Both the position numbers and the translations under genes were made by a program. From Vibrio kanaloae (lineage in GTDB: Bacteria > Pseudomonadota > Gammaproteobacteria > Enterobacterales > Vibrionaceae), in NCBI RefSeq assembly GCF_024347535.1, contig NZ_AP025498.1, positions 806,001-870,000 of the forward strand: a stretch of 64,000 nucleotides of DNA, in the 5' to 3' direction. The notes under the pieces are model-generated. The model saw only the letters and a program-made list of their open reading frames with translations. It was not told where the DNA came from and searched no databases. Shown here one piece after another: positions 35,123 to 45,166 of this stretch. Position 1 is the first letter of the stretch. Each line of letters begins with the position of its first letter.

Positions 35123-35851
35123 ATGAAATCTAGCTTAAGCATTCGATCTTATACCAAGCAATTTAATACTCATGCTCATGATGACCATCACCAACTGGTA
35201 TTGCCAATCCAAGGCAGTATCAATATCGAGATGGTGGGGTATATCGGCAAAGTGGCCGTGGGAGAATGTGTGGTGATTCCGGTAACCACAGCGCATGCGT
35301 TTAAGGCGGATGAAGCAGCGCGGTTTATTGTCGCGGATATGGCGGAGTTGCCGCAGCACTTGTTGGAGCATGAGCTCTCGGTTTTCACGATAACACCACC
35401 TTTGATGAGCTTTCTGCTGTTTGTTGAGAAGCAGCTGGAGTATCAGGTCGATAGTGGTATTGAGTCATCAATCTTGGATGTGTTTTCACTGCTGTTAGAG
35501 CTACAACAAGTGAGCAAGAGCATTGACCCTCGAATCCGTGCGGTACAAAGGTTGATTGCGGATAACTACACGCAGCCGTTATCCATTTCACAACTTGCTG
35601 AAACGGCCTGTTTGAGCCCCACTCAGTTTAAGAAACGATTTAAAGAGTGCCTTGGTATCAGTGCGCTTAAATACATCACTCGATATCGCATGGAGAAAGC
35701 CCAAGCCTTGTTAACCCACACCGATTTACCGGTTCAATTGATCGCTGAAAATGTGGGGTATAGTGATGTTTCTGCTTTCAGTCGCCGTTTCTCTCAGCAC
35801 TTTGGAATGTCCCCAAGGGCGTTTCTAGGCTCAATAAAAGAGAGTCTTTAG
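35123..35851 (+). CDS. AraC-family transcriptional regulator with cupin domain
   Basis: 242 residues from the ATG at 35123. The N-terminal cupin/AraC-binding domain (10-80) shows THAHDDHHQLVLPIQG. The C-terminal double helix-turn-helix (140-240) shows LSISQLAETACLSPTQFKKRFK and QLIAENVGYSDVSAFSRRF. It lies 86 bases upstream of the EamA gene in the same direction, so it probably senses a small molecule and controls that exporter. Confidence 0.87.
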   Translation: MKSSLSIRSYTKQFNTHAHDDHHQLVLPIQGSINIEMVGYIGKVAVGECVVIPVTTAHAFKADEAARFIVADMAELPQHLLEHELSVFTITPPLMSFLLFVEKQLEYQVDSGIESSILDVFSLLLELQQVSKSIDPRIRAVQRLIADNYTQPLSISQLAETACLSPTQFKKRFKECLGISALKYITRYRMEKAQALLTHTDLPVQLIAENVGYSDVSAFSRRFSQHFGMSPRAFLGSIKESL

Positions 35852-35936
35852 AAACAACAATAGCGTCCTTTCAGCAAATTAACTTTTATCAATCTTCACT
35901 ATTATCTATTTCAGAAATGAAAATTGGGTAATAGAA

Positions 35937-36854
35937 ATGAATCTTGCCATCAATCGCGTTAACGAATTCCAAACGGGCACTTTAGCCATCTTGTTTGCTT
36001 CTATTTTATGGGGCACGACAGGCACTGCCGCAAGTTTTGCACCTGATCTAAGCCCATTAGCGATTGGTGCTTTCTCTATGGGCGTCGGTGGTCTATTGCA
36101 AGCGGGTTTGGCGTATCGAAAAATCCTATTCGCTTTCGACAAACTTTTGCAGAACAAGAAGTTGTTGGCTGTGAGCGCTTTGGCTTTGGCGGTCTACCCT
36201 TTAGCTTTCTATTCTTCAATGAAATTATCAGGTGTAGCGATTGGTACAGTCGTTTCGATTGCGACCGCACCCTTCTTTTCTGCATTGTTAGAGTGTCTGA
36301 TTAGCAAAAAAAATAACATCAACAAACGTTGGCTCACTAGCTTTGCGATTGGTGTGGTGGGTATTGGGCTGTTGGTGTTTTCAGAATCTTCATCGGCGAA
36401 TGAATCCGGTGATGATCTCAAGCTGTTGGGTATTACTTTAGGTCTACTCGCAGGGTTGTGTTACGCCATTTATTCTTGGGCGACAAAAGCACTGATAGAC
36501 AAGGACATTAAGTCTCAAGCGGCGATGGGCAGTATTTTTGGCCTTGGTGCGATGCTGTTGCTGCCAACGCTCTGGTTTACTGGTGAGAACCTGTTTTCCT
36601 CGCAGACTAACGTGTTAGTCATCAGTTATCTGACGTTAATCCCACAATGCTTGGGCTATGTAGCATTCAGTTTTGGTTTACGCCATGTGACCGCGAGCAG
36701 TGCCAACCTGCTGACTCTGTTTGAACCGGTGGTTGCAGCGGTGCTTGCCGTCTGCGTTGTCGGTGAGCTGATTCCCTTTACAGGCTGGCTAGGTATGTCT
36801 CTGATTGTGCTGTGCTTGTTTATGCAGTCGAAGCCATCTAAAGGAACGTTATAA
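35937..36854 (+). CDS. EamA-family (DMT) transporter
   Basis: 305 residues with about ten membrane helices in two EamA repeats (the first begins ILFASILWGTTGTAASFAP, the second LLGITLGLLAGLCYAIYSW). AAATGAAAATTGGG precedes the ATG without a strong ribosome binding site. The AraC regulator upstream is probably its own. Substrate unknown; relatives export amino acids or metabolites. Confidence 0.86.
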   Translation: MNLAINRVNEFQTGTLAILFASILWGTTGTAASFAPDLSPLAIGAFSMGVGGLLQAGLAYRKILFAFDKLLQNKKLLAVSALALAVYPLAFYSSMKLSGVAIGTVVSIATAPFFSALLECLISKKNNINKRWLTSFAIGVVGIGLLVFSESSSANESGDDLKLLGITLGLLAGLCYAIYSWATKALIDKDIKSQAAMGSIFGLGAMLLLPTLWFTGENLFSSQTNVLVISYLTLIPQCLGYVAFSFGLRHVTASSANLLTLFEPVVAAVLAVCVVGELIPFTGWLGMSLIVLCLFMQSKPSKGTL

Positions 36855-36958
36855 GTATTTTTTTATTGAGCCTAATTGAAATTTATTTATGTGTAATTCT
36901 TATAATTGAATAAAAGGAGTATCTCAGTTGCAAGAGTGCTGTTACTATCGCTATCAAT

Positions 36959-37052
36959 AGTCGGGGGGCATATACCTTAATTGGTGTTTGCTGAGATCGT
37001 TATTCGAGACCCGTTGAACCTGATTCAGTTAACACTGGCGTAGGGAACTATA
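36959..37052 (+). ncRNA. TPP riboswitch (THI element) controlling the thi operon
   Basis: All conserved blocks of the THI box are present in order: a G-run opening (GGGGGGC), GCTGAGA at 36989-36995, ACCCGTTGAACCTGA and CACTGGCGTAGGGAA. It binds thiamin pyrophosphate. It lies about 110 bases before thiD. There is no clear T-run terminator between them; the expression platform appears to act on translation (see 37128-37154). Confidence 0.94.
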
Positions 37053-37127
37053 AGCACTCGATCTACGTCTGCACCCATGAACGCTTTCATGAGTTTAATG
37101 CGGCATTTCCTACGGTTAGTGTTGGTT

Positions 37128-37154
37128 CTCCTACGTCTTGCAAGATAGTAGGAG
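37128..37154 (+). promoter_or_regulatory. Ribosome-binding-site-sequestering hairpin of thiD
   Basis: CTCCTAC (37128-37134) pairs perfectly with GTAGGAG (37148-37154), which contains the thiD ribosome binding site. The interior TCTTGCAAGA adds three more pairs. An earlier copy of CCTACG (37109-37114) and the aptamer segment CGTAGGGAA (about 37039-37047) can pair over nine positions, giving alternative folds that can be coupled to TPP binding. Confidence 0.65.
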
Positions 37155-37159
37155 CGACA

Positions 37160-38053
37160 ATGACACACAGTTCTATTCCACCAACCTTAACTCCAAGACC
37201 CTCAACTTGTCAGATCTCTATTGACAGTTCGATTCGATCAAACACTCCAATTGTTTTAACCATCGCGGGCTCTGACAGTGGTGGCGGCGCAGGTATTCAG
37301 GCAGACATCAAAGCCATGTCTGCAACCGGTAGTTTTGCTTGTTCTGTGATTACCGCTATTACTTCCCAGAACACTCAAGGCGTTTCTGCCATTTTTCCTA
37401 TCCCGCTCGACCACGTAACAAGCCAATTAGATGCGGTTTTCACTGATCTGAATATAGTGGCGGTAAAAGTTGGTATGTTGGCTGATTCGCAAATCATCAA
37501 AATTGTCGCGGATAAAATTAAACAGTACCAACCCAAGTACCTCGTCATTGACCCTGTAATGGTGGCAACCAGCGGTGACTTGCTGTTAGAAACCTCTGCC
37601 ATTAGTACATTAAAGCAAGAGCTGATTCCGCTAGCAGACATCATTACGCCTAACTTGCCGGAAGGCGCGGCACTGACGGGGAAAGCTGTGCCTGAAAGCG
37701 AAGCGGAAATGAAGGGAATGATTGAAGACCTACGCACACTGGGTGCTAAAGCCGTTCTTCTCAAAGGCGGCCACTTAGAGAAAGATGAAAACAGTAACGA
37801 TCTACTGATTCTGACGACGACGTCTGCCTTGATTAGCGCGAAGCGTTTCCCGACTAAAAATACCCACGGCACGGGCTGTACGCTTTCATCTGCTATTGCT
37901 TCTTTCTTGGCCCAAGGCAACACGCTGCCAGAGGCTGTCGACCTAGGTAAGCAATACATTTCTCGCGCGATTGCTCATGCTGATGAGTTGCAAGTCGGCC
38001 AAGGCCATGGCCCGGTAAACCACTTCTTCGCTGGACACGGCAATGTCCGTTAA
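37160..38053 (+). CDS. thiD: Hydroxymethylpyrimidine/phosphomethylpyrimidine kinase
   Basis: Phosphorylates HMP and HMP-P to HMP-PP for thiamin synthesis. 297 residues, about 28 longer than usual owing to an N-terminal extension before TPIVLTIAGSDSGGGAGIQADIK. Further hallmarks: DPVMVATSGDLLL, the anion hole in FPTKNTHGTGCTLSSAIA with catalytic cysteine. The start is set by AGGAG 5 bases before the ATG, inside the sequestering hairpin. First gene of thiD-thiZ-thiX-thiY-tenA-thiM; it overlaps thiZ by 11 bases. Confidence 0.94.
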   Translation: MTHSSIPPTLTPRPSTCQISIDSSIRSNTPIVLTIAGSDSGGGAGIQADIKAMSATGSFACSVITAITSQNTQGVSAIFPIPLDHVTSQLDAVFTDLNIVAVKVGMLADSQIIKIVADKIKQYQPKYLVIDPVMVATSGDLLLETSAISTLKQELIPLADIITPNLPEGAALTGKAVPESEAEMKGMIEDLRTLGAKAVLLKGGHLEKDENSNDLLILTTTSALISAKRFPTKNTHGTGCTLSSAIASFLAQGNTLPEAVDLGKQYISRAIAHADELQVGQGHGPVNHFFAGHGNVR

Positions 38054-38801
38054 TACGGTTGGTGTTCAGCTCAGCAATGCCTCCTTACGTTATAACGACA
38101 GTGAACACGCGACCTTATCGGGAATGTCGCTTAGCTTAAACGCAGGTAAGTGGACGGTATTATTGGGTAGAAGTGGCTGCGGGAAAACCACGGTATTGCG
38201 TTATCTGGCAGGCTTGTTGGACGATAAGGTGGAGTGGCAGGGCACATTGGTAACCTCTGATGAACTGCCTTTAACGGATCGCATCGCTTACATGGCGCAG
38301 CAGGACTTGTTACTGCCGTGGTTGTCGGTTATCGACAATGTATGCCTGAGTCATCGCTTTCAAAATCAAGTTTCTGATAAAGCACAGCAAACCAATCAAG
38401 CACTAGAGTTGTTAGCTGCGGTTGGTTTGGCTGATCACGCGTCTACTATGCCGGATCAGTTGTCTGGTGGTATGCGCCAGCGTGTTGCCTTGGCTCGCAC
38501 CTTAATGCAAGACAAACCTGTTGTGCTGATGGACGAACCTTTCTCTGCGCTGGATGCGGTAACAAGACACAAGTTACAGACCTTAGCGTGTGAACTGTTA
38601 AGAGATAAAACCGTTGTGTTGATCACCCATGATCCACAAGAGGCGGTGCGATTGGCGGATAACTTGTATGTGTTGCAAGGTACACCTGCGAGCGCCCAGT
38701 CATTATCTGTGCCTAATACAGCGACACCAAGGGTGTTAGACGGTAAATGTGCTGAGTTACAACAAGCGATCTTAGAGCAGTTGGAGCGTGACTATGAATG
38801 A
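38043..38801 (+). CDS. thiZ: ABC transporter ATP-binding protein for a thiamin precursor
   Basis: 252 residues. Walker A is GRSGCGKTT, the signature LSGGMRQR, Walker B VLMDEPFSALD and the switch histidine ITHDPQEA: the taurine/nitrate/HMP importer ATPase family. Position after thiD and before ThiX and ThiY, under a TPP riboswitch, identifies it as ThiZ, which powers uptake of a hydroxymethylpyrimidine precursor. Its stop overlaps the thiX start. Confidence 0.88.
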   Translation: MSVNTVGVQLSNASLRYNDSEHATLSGMSLSLNAGKWTVLLGRSGCGKTTVLRYLAGLLDDKVEWQGTLVTSDELPLTDRIAYMAQQDLLLPWLSVIDNVCLSHRFQNQVSDKAQQTNQALELLAAVGLADHASTMPDQLSGGMRQRVALARTLMQDKPVVLMDEPFSALDAVTRHKLQTLACELLRDKTVVLITHDPQEAVRLADNLYVLQGTPASAQSLSVPNTATPRVLDGKCAELQQAILEQLERDYE

Positions 38802-39654
38802 TCTAACGCGAAGTGAAGCTGTGGCTAGCTCAAAGATAGAGAACGTAGCAGTGCAAAGCTCAGGGGTAGAAAGTTCAACCGAGACACAAACCAAACTTGC
38901 TCGCCCTCGACAGATGAGTCCCGTTATGCGGTTACTTATCAGCAGTGCTGTGATTCTTGGTTTATGGCAAATGGTGGTGGTTATCTTCGAGATGCCGAGC
39001 TTTATTCTGCCAGCGCCCGCAGAAGTCTCTATTAAGCTAATCGAACGTTACGATGTGTTACTCAAGCACACTTGGGTGACAGCACAAGAGATTTTACTTG
39101 GGTTACTACTGGGTTTGTCGATGGGGTTATTCTTCGCTCTGCAGATGTTGATGTTTGATCCGTTGAAACGTTGGCTATTGCCTATCTTAATTGCTAGCCA
39201 GGCCATTCCTGTATTTGCTATCGCGCCAGTATTGATGCTGTGGCTGGGTTATGGCATCGCTTCAAAAGTAGTCATGGCGGCAATCATTATCTTCTTCCCC
39301 GTGACGACATGTTGCTATGACGGCCTGCGTAATACACCGACAGGCTATCTCGATCTTGCCAAGACGATGGGTGCATCGAAATGGCAACTGCTCCGCCATA
39401 TCCAACTGCCTGCTGCATTGCCAACCTTAGCATCTGGCATTCGTGTGGCTGTGGTGATTGCGCCAATTGGTGCAGTCGTTGGGGAGTGGGTGGGTTCGAG
39501 TGAGGGGCTGGGTTACCTAATGCTACAGGCCAACGCACGCATGATCATAGATGAGATGTTTGCGGCCTTGTTCATCTTGGCGGTGCTGTCTATCTCGCTC
39601 TACTTCGTTACAGATAAATTACTCAAAAAAGCTATCCCTTGGGAAAACCAATGA
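38794..39654 (+). CDS. thiX: ABC transporter permease for a thiamin precursor
   Basis: 286 residues with a polar N-terminal tail of about 45 and six membrane helices. The permease loop reads LDLAKTMGASKWQLLRHIQLPAALP (EAA-type coupling motif). The ATG at 38794 overlaps the thiZ stop and has GGAG 8 bases before. It belongs to the ThiXYZ importer of pyrimidine precursors such as formylaminopyrimidine; which precursor is used cannot be told. Confidence 0.87.
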   Translation: MNDLTRSEAVASSKIENVAVQSSGVESSTETQTKLARPRQMSPVMRLLISSAVILGLWQMVVVIFEMPSFILPAPAEVSIKLIERYDVLLKHTWVTAQEILLGLLLGLSMGLFFALQMLMFDPLKRWLLPILIASQAIPVFAIAPVLMLWLGYGIASKVVMAAIIIFFPVTTCCYDGLRNTPTGYLDLAKTMGASKWQLLRHIQLPAALPTLASGIRVAVVIAPIGAVVGEWVGSSEGLGYLMLQANARMIIDEMFAALFILAVLSISLYFVTDKLLKKAIPWENQ

Positions 39655-39700
39655 TGGCTTCGCTCAACATAAGAATAATATTCAAAAGGAAAGGTTAACC

Positions 39701-40657
39701 GTGAAAAATACAAAATTGATAGGTGCAGTGGCACTGCTTGCTTCGCTAGTTTCAGGTCATGCTTTAGCGGACTCTGAACAAAAGAAACTGACACTGATGT
39801 TGGATTGGTTTGTGAACCCGAACCACGGCCCAATTGTTATTGCCCAAGAGCGTGGTTACTTTGCTGACCAAGGTTTAGAGGTTGAAATCCAAGAGCCAGC
39901 CGACCCAAGCACACCAGCAAAACTGGTCGCGGCAGGTAAGGTCGATTTAGCCGTAACTTACCAACCAAGTTTAACCATGGATGTGGCAGCTGGCCTTCCT
40001 TTAGTTCGTGCATCAACCCTTATCGCGACGCCACTAAACACACTAATGGTGCTGGATAATGGCAAGAACGATTCATTAGCGGATCTGAAAGGCAAGAAGA
40101 TCGGTATTGCGATTGCGGGTAACGAAGAAGCGACTATCGGCACCATGCTAGCTCAAGAAAATGTTGCGTTTACAGACGTGCAAACCATCAATGTTGGTTG
40201 GGCACTGTCATCTTCATTGGCATCGGGCAAGGTAGACGCAATCTGGGGGGGCCTACGTAATTTCGAAACCAACCAACTAGCCCTTGAAGGCTTTAAAGCC
40301 AAAGCGTTCTTCCCTGAAGAGCACGGTGTGCCAGCTTATGATGAGCTGATCTTTGTGGCTAACGCAAAGCAGCGCGATGATGAAGCGATCAAAGCGTTCA
40401 ACAAAGCACTCGAACAGGCAACCACTTACATTGTGAACCATCCACAAGATTCATGGATCGAGTTTGTGGCGTATTCACCAGATACGTTGAATAACGAGCT
40501 TAACCAACGCGCATGGAACGACACGCTGACTCGCTTTGCACTTCGCCCTTCAGCAGTGGACATGAAGCGTTACGATGATTACGCGCAGTTCATGTTCGAC
40601 AAAGGCATTATTAAATCACTACCAAAAACCGCTGATTACGTACCGACTTTTGACTAA
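39701..40657 (+). CDS. thiY: Periplasmic binding protein for a thiamin pyrimidine precursor
   Basis: 318 residues from a GTG at 39701 after AAAGGAAAGG; the open frame to 39551 overlaps thiX and is not used. The signal peptide is residues 1-24 (GHALA). The NMT1/THI5-like fold reads LTLMLDWFVNPNHGPIVIAQ and YFADQGLEVEIQEPADPST. This is the substrate-binding part of ThiXYZ. Confidence 0.88.
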   Translation: MKNTKLIGAVALLASLVSGHALADSEQKKLTLMLDWFVNPNHGPIVIAQERGYFADQGLEVEIQEPADPSTPAKLVAAGKVDLAVTYQPSLTMDVAAGLPLVRASTLIATPLNTLMVLDNGKNDSLADLKGKKIGIAIAGNEEATIGTMLAQENVAFTDVQTINVGWALSSSLASGKVDAIWGGLRNFETNQLALEGFKAKAFFPEEHGVPAYDELIFVANAKQRDDEAIKAFNKALEQATTYIVNHPQDSWIEFVAYSPDTLNNELNQRAWNDTLTRFALRPSAVDMKRYDDYAQFMFDKGIIKSLPKTADYVPTFD

Positions 40658-40665
40658 GGAATCTC

Positions 40666-41346
40666 ATGAAATACCAAGACTTAATCCAAGCCTGCCAGCA
40701 AGATTGGCAAGACTACACTGAGCATGATTTTGTTAAAACGCTGGCAAACGGCACGCTTGCTCAACCTTGTTTTCTGCATTATTTGAAGCAAGATTTTTTG
40801 TTCTTAAAACAGTATGCTCGCGCTTATGCATTGGCAATTTACAAGGCTAAAACACTGGCTGATATGCGTCGTGCACTGCCAAGTGTCCATGCTTTATTAG
40901 ATTCTGAAATCTCTCACCACGTGACTTACTGTGGTCAGTGGGGTTTAACTGAATCTGACCTAGAAAACGAACCTGAAGACTTCGGTACAGTCGCTTACAC
41001 GCGCTACGTTTTAGATGCGGGTATGACGGGTGATCTGGTCGATCTTTATGCGGCACTGGCTCCGTGTTCAATTGGTTATGCCGTGATTGGTAAAGCGCTA
41101 TTAGAAAGTAGTGATACTGTTTTAGAAGGCAACCCATACGCGAGCTGGCTACAGCTGTATGGTGGAGAAGAGTTCCAGTCTGGCGTTGAAACGGGCGCGG
41201 AATATTTCAATCAGCTGCTTGCTGAAATTGATATCAACAGCGAACGCGGTCAGAACATCGTTCATATCTTTAAAACGGCAACGCGTATGGAGGTGGCTTT
41301 TTGGCAGCAAGGGCTGAATGCTCTTGATAGCTCACCAGCCGTTTAA
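40666..41346 (+). CDS. tenA: Aminopyrimidine aminohydrolase / thiaminase II
   Basis: 226 residues of the TenA fold, all helical. It hydrolyses aminopyrimidines from degraded thiamin to HMP, feeding ThiD. The catalytic-type cysteine lies in LYAALAPCSIGYAVIG, and conserved YLKQDFLFLKQYARAYA and YGGEEFQSGVE shape the active site. AAGGA precedes the ATG; the gap to thiY is 8 bases. It fits the salvage theme of the operon. Confidence 0.92.
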   Translation: MKYQDLIQACQQDWQDYTEHDFVKTLANGTLAQPCFLHYLKQDFLFLKQYARAYALAIYKAKTLADMRRALPSVHALLDSEISHHVTYCGQWGLTESDLENEPEDFGTVAYTRYVLDAGMTGDLVDLYAALAPCSIGYAVIGKALLESSDTVLEGNPYASWLQLYGGEEFQSGVETGAEYFNQLLAEIDINSERGQNIVHIFKTATRMEVAFWQQGLNALDSSPAV

Positions 41347-41373
41347 AGCGCTTTAACGAATAAGGATTTCCCC

Positions 41374-42159
41374 ATGCTAACTGAACAAATCATTCAATCG
41401 CTTCGCGCAGTACGAGAACAAAAGCCACTGGTGGTGAACATCACCAACTACGTCGTGATGAACAATACGGCGAATGCTTTGTTGGCGATTGGTGCTTCTC
41501 CTATCATGGCGCACTCGCAACAAGAACTGGCTGAGATGATGTCATTCTCTGGCGCTTTGGTGGTTAACATTGGCACGCTAGACAGTGTTTGGACGCCGCG
41601 AATGTGTTTCGCGGTTGAGCAAGCGAATGCCAACAACAAGGTGGTGGTTCTTGATCCTGTGGGTTGTGGCGCAAGTACGCTGCGTACTGAGACTTCTCGT
41701 GAAATTGCACGTTTAGCGGATAAGTTGATCATTCGTGGTAATGCCTCTGAGATCATTGCGTTAGCGGGGGAGCATGCCCAAAGCAAAGGTGTGGATGCGT
41801 TAGATAGCAGTGATGCCGCATTAGACGCCGCAAAATGCTTAGCAGCTGAATACGGTGCGAATGTGGTGATTTCCGGTGAGACAGATTACGTTGTCACTAA
41901 AGATAGCGTTGCGACGTTAAACAATGGACACCCAATGATGCCGTATGTGACAGGCATGGGTTGTACCTTAACGGCATTGACGGGCGCATTTGCTGCTGTT
42001 GGAGATGAAAGTGGTTTGGCGGCAGCGGCGGTATTAGGCGTGGTTGGTGAAATCGCAGCTGAAAACTCACGCGGTCCGGGTAGTTTACAAATGAACTTGC
42101 TCGATGAGTTGTATCAATTAGACGAAGAGACTCTGATTCAACGCTTGAAGATTCAGTAG
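41374..42159 (+). CDS. thiM: Hydroxyethylthiazole kinase
   Basis: 261 residues. Phosphorylates the thiazole alcohol for salvage of the second half of thiamin. Family motifs: [26 protein letters not shown] (in parts NITNYV and [10 protein letters not shown]), [15 protein letters not shown] and [10 protein letters not shown] with the catalytic cysteine. AAGGATT precedes the ATG. Last gene of the operon, followed by a strong terminator. Confidence 0.95.
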   Translation: MLTEQIIQSLRAVREQKPLVVNITNYVVMNNTANALLAIGASPIMAHSQQELAEMMSFSGALVVNIGTLDSVWTPRMCFAVEQANANNKVVVLDPVGCGASTLRTETSREIARLADKLIIRGNASEIIALAGEHAQSKGVDALDSSDAALDAAKCLAAEYGANVVISGETDYVVTKDSVATLNNGHPMMPYVTGMGCTLTALTGAFAAVGDESGLAAAAVLGVVGEIAAENSRGPGSLQMNLLDELYQLDEETLIQRLKIQ

Positions 42160-42220
42160 GCTCAATCTAGTTCTAAGCTCAAAACTGATAGTTCTAAGTT
42201 AATAGCTCTTAACTTAAAGA

Positions 42221-42255
42221 AAAGCCCCCGACACTTTATGTGCTGGGGGCTTTTT
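42221..42255. terminator. Bidirectional terminator between thiM and a chemoreceptor gene
   Basis: The AAAGCCCCC/GGGGGCTTT stem with an inner CAC/GTG is T-rich on both strands. Confidence 0.88.
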
Positions 42256-42299
42256 ATTATTGGTTCAGAACTAGGTCAGCTGTGTTAAAGCTAGTTTTG

Positions 42300-44243
42300 C
42301 TAGGTTCTAAATCGATTCACTTGGCTTTCTAAGTGGTGAGCAACGTCGGTTAAGTCGCTCGCGGCGCCAGAAATGCTGCTGACCGACTCTTGGTTGCTTT
42401 GTGCGATGGTGTTTGCACCTTGTGCATTCTCACCCAGCGACTTAGTCAAGCAATCCTGTTCATCAACCGATACTGCAATCTGGCTGTTGGCCTGATTCAA
42501 ATCTTGGATGTGTTGGTTAATCACATGCAGGTTCTGAGAGGCTTGTTGTGCCTGAGTAGAAGCATCTGAAACCGTGCTGTGGCTCTCTTTGATCGACTCT
42601 AACGCGTCTTTAGCGCCACGTTGTAGCGAGGTGATGAGCTCATCAATCTGGCTTGCAGAGTCTTGAGTACGCTTAGCTAGCGTTCTCACTTCATCGGCTA
42701 CTACTGCAAATCCACGACCTTGTTCACCCGCACGAGCAGCTTCAATAGCCGCATTCAATGCCAGTAGGTTGGTTTGCTCAGAAACGCCTTTAATTACTTC
42801 AAGAATGGCACCAATGTTCATCGACTCTTTGTGTAGGTCAGTCACTTTTTGGCTGCTGACCTGCATGCTTTCATCGGCGCTACCAATCTCATGCAGTGTT
42901 TTGTCGACCTCTTTGAGTCCCATTGCCACATTCTCGGTTGCTTGGTTTGCAACTTGAGACGCGTGGTTAGCACTTGCCGCAATTTCTGATGTGCTGGAAG
43001 CCAATTGATCAACGGCAGAAGAGATATTGATCATTTCATTGTTCAATTGTGTTGCATTGGTCGAGCTGTTGTTTGTCACCTGATTAAGTGACTCCGACAT
43101 CTCACCAATACGCACGCTAGAGCGGTTCACTTGACCAACAATATCGCGCAGTGATTCAATGGTGATCTCCATATTGGTCAGCAGTTCGCCAATCTCGTCT
43201 TTGCTCTCTATGTTTACTTCAACATTCAGGTTACCTTGAGAAAGCTCGTTGGTGATCTGTTTAACCTGCGCGATGCCTTTGGTAATAGAGCGAGTCACCA
43301 GCACGGCGCTTGTCATACCAATGACCAGAGCAACCCCCGTAAGCAAGATGATGATTTGAATAGAGCGTTTTTCACTGGCTTGCAGTACTGGCGTGAGCGC
43401 TTGCTTTTGTTGCTCGAGAATACTTTGAGCATCCGCGACTGCAATCGCTAAGCTGTCACCAATAGAGGCGAGGGTAGCGGTTCTTTGCGTGTTCTCAATC
43501 ATCTGTTGATGAACCTGTTCAAAGCCTTTTGCATACGCTTCGCGCTGGTTAGAGAAGTCTTCAATCAGCTCACTTTGATACGGCGATGATTTAAGAGATT
43601 CAATATCACCTTCGATTCCTGGAAGTGAGTATTCAAAGATATCTTTACCCGCTTCATAGGTTTTGAGGTCATTGTTGTTTGAGTAACTGAGTACGGTGAT
43701 CTTGGCTGCGAGGAAGTTCTCCATCAACATGCCCGCGTATAAGCTCGCGTTTGGATCGTTGTTATTGTATGACTCATACAGCAAGCTCTGAGCCGCTTTC
43801 AGTGCGTTGGTTTCTCGTTTGACCATCTCCACATTTACCAATTGGTCAATGAGGAGCTGACTCTGTTTCATTGAGCCATAAGCCGAATCAAATGCCGCAA
43901 CGTTGTCCTGCACTAATTGCAAGCTCGATAAGCTATCTGTATTGGTGGTTGTTTGGATTAAGTTGTTCAGCAGTTCATCAATCGCGAGTTTGCTTGATTG
44001 ATAATTCGCCTCATATTGCTCATCCAATGACTCTAAGTAGCGTTCAGAGGCTAAACGCATCTCAAGAAAGTCTACTTGAATGTTACCTGACAATGTCGCC
44101 TTGTGGCTAAGATCACTGTATTGGCTAAAGCCATTCGACAAGGTTTGAATACCTTTGTAACTCACAAAGCCTGAAATGACGAAAAAGAGCAAGCAAATGG
44201 CATAACCCAGCTTGATCTTGAGCGCTATAGAAAGGTGGCGCAT
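42300..44243 (-). CDS. Methyl-accepting chemotaxis protein with helical sensor domain
   Basis: 647 residues. TM1 is about 10-30 and TM2 about 293-313 ([22 protein letters not shown]). Between them is a roughly 260-residue all-helical periplasmic domain with the outline of an HBM sensor. HAMP follows ([15 protein letters not shown]), then the signalling hairpin with [20 protein letters not shown]. No C-terminal CheR pentapeptide. The ligand is unknown. It separates thiM from thiE and is divergent from thiE. Confidence 0.9.
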   Translation of the reverse strand: MRHLSIALKIKLGYAICLLFFVISGFVSYKGIQTLSNGFSQYSDLSHKATLSGNIQVDFLEMRLASERYLESLDEQYEANYQSSKLAIDELLNNLIQTTTNTDSLSSLQLVQDNVAAFDSAYGSMKQSQLLIDQLVNVEMVKRETNALKAAQSLLYESYNNNDPNASLYAGMLMENFLAAKITVLSYSNNNDLKTYEAGKDIFEYSLPGIEGDIESLKSSPYQSELIEDFSNQREAYAKGFEQVHQQMIENTQRTATLASIGDSLAIAVADAQSILEQQKQALTPVLQASEKRSIQIIILLTGVALVIGMTSAVLVTRSITKGIAQVKQITNELSQGNLNVEVNIESKDEIGELLTNMEITIESLRDIVGQVNRSSVRIGEMSESLNQVTNNSSTNATQLNNEMINISSAVDQLASSTSEIAASANHASQVANQATENVAMGLKEVDKTLHEIGSADESMQVSSQKVTDLHKESMNIGAILEVIKGVSEQTNLLALNAAIEAARAGEQGRGFAVVADEVRTLAKRTQDSASQIDELITSLQRGAKDALESIKESHSTVSDASTQAQQASQNLHVINQHIQDLNQANSQIAVSVDEQDCLTKSLGENAQGANTIAQSNQESVSSISGAASDLTDVAHHLESQVNRFRT

Positions 44244-44505
44244 AACTATCCCTATATTTACCTGATTCCTTCATCGCTGAGTATTCCATAAAACAGCATT
44301 CTGGGCATGCTTGAAGTGAATATTTTGTGTAATAAGTAATGCTTTAGTTAAAAAGTTCAGGTTTTTCGGTATGCTCTCAACGAGTTGCGTATTTGATGGC
44401 GCGTGTGTAATTGAGTTTATTAAGTATCAACTAGCATGCACATTATGCGATTTGTCGGTAAAATAGTAGAAAATCAATTTTATAAATCAACGCCAAAGGC
44501 ACGCT

Positions 44506-45120
44506 ATGAATCCTTATAAACTCTACTTGGTAACAGACGACCAACAAGATTTAGCAACACTTAAGTTCGTGGTTGAACGAGCGGTCTCAGGTGGCGTCAC
44601 TATGGTTCAAGTAAGAGAAAAGCATGGAGATGTAAGAGCTTTCATTGAGCGTGCAAAAGCCGTTAAGTCGGTTTTAGCCGGAACGGGTGTACCGCTGATT
44701 ATTAATGACAGGGTGGACGTTGCATTGGCTGTGGATGCTGATGGTTTACATTTAGGGCAATCGGATATGCCTGCAGTGTTGGCTCGTCAGTTGATTGGCC
44801 CAAACAAGATTCTTGGGTTATCGATTGAGACCGATAAGCAGCTACAAGAAGCTGATAGCTTGCCGATTGATTATATTGGCCTCAGCGCGCTGTTTGCTAC
44901 ACCGACTAAGACAAACCTAAAGAAACACTGGGGTTACGAAGGCATTCAAATGGCGTTGGATAGCACTAAGTTACCAATCGTCGGCGTTGGCGGAATCAAC
45001 GAATCGAACATCCCTCAGCTTACTGAAACGGGCATTCATGGGCTAGCATTGGTATCAGCGATATGTCACGCCGAAGATCCGAAAGCCGCGACAGAGTATC
45101 TGTTGTCTCTTATGAAGTGA
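44506..45120 (+). CDS. thiE: Thiamin-phosphate synthase
   Basis: 204 residues. Joins HMP-PP and thiazole phosphate into thiamin phosphate. Motifs: YLVTDD, MVQVREKHGD, PLIINDRVDVALAVDADGLHLGQ (in parts) and PIVGVGGINESN. It completes the salvage pathway of the thiD-thiM operon but stands alone 2.3 kb away with its own start region, where I see no TPP riboswitch. AAGGCACGCT is its ribosome binding site. Confidence 0.94.
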   Translation: MNPYKLYLVTDDQQDLATLKFVVERAVSGGVTMVQVREKHGDVRAFIERAKAVKSVLAGTGVPLIINDRVDVALAVDADGLHLGQSDMPAVLARQLIGPNKILGLSIETDKQLQEADSLPIDYIGLSALFATPTKTNLKKHWGYEGIQMALDSTKLPIVGVGGINESNIPQLTETGIHGLALVSAICHAEDPKAATEYLLSLMK

Positions 45121-45166
45121 TGTGGTGAAACTAACGACAATATTAACGCGTCGAACAATCAAGGTT

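Noticed and set aside
44244..44505. TPP riboswitch upstream of thiE
   Set aside because: The GCTGAGA and ACCCGTTGAACCTGA blocks are absent here.
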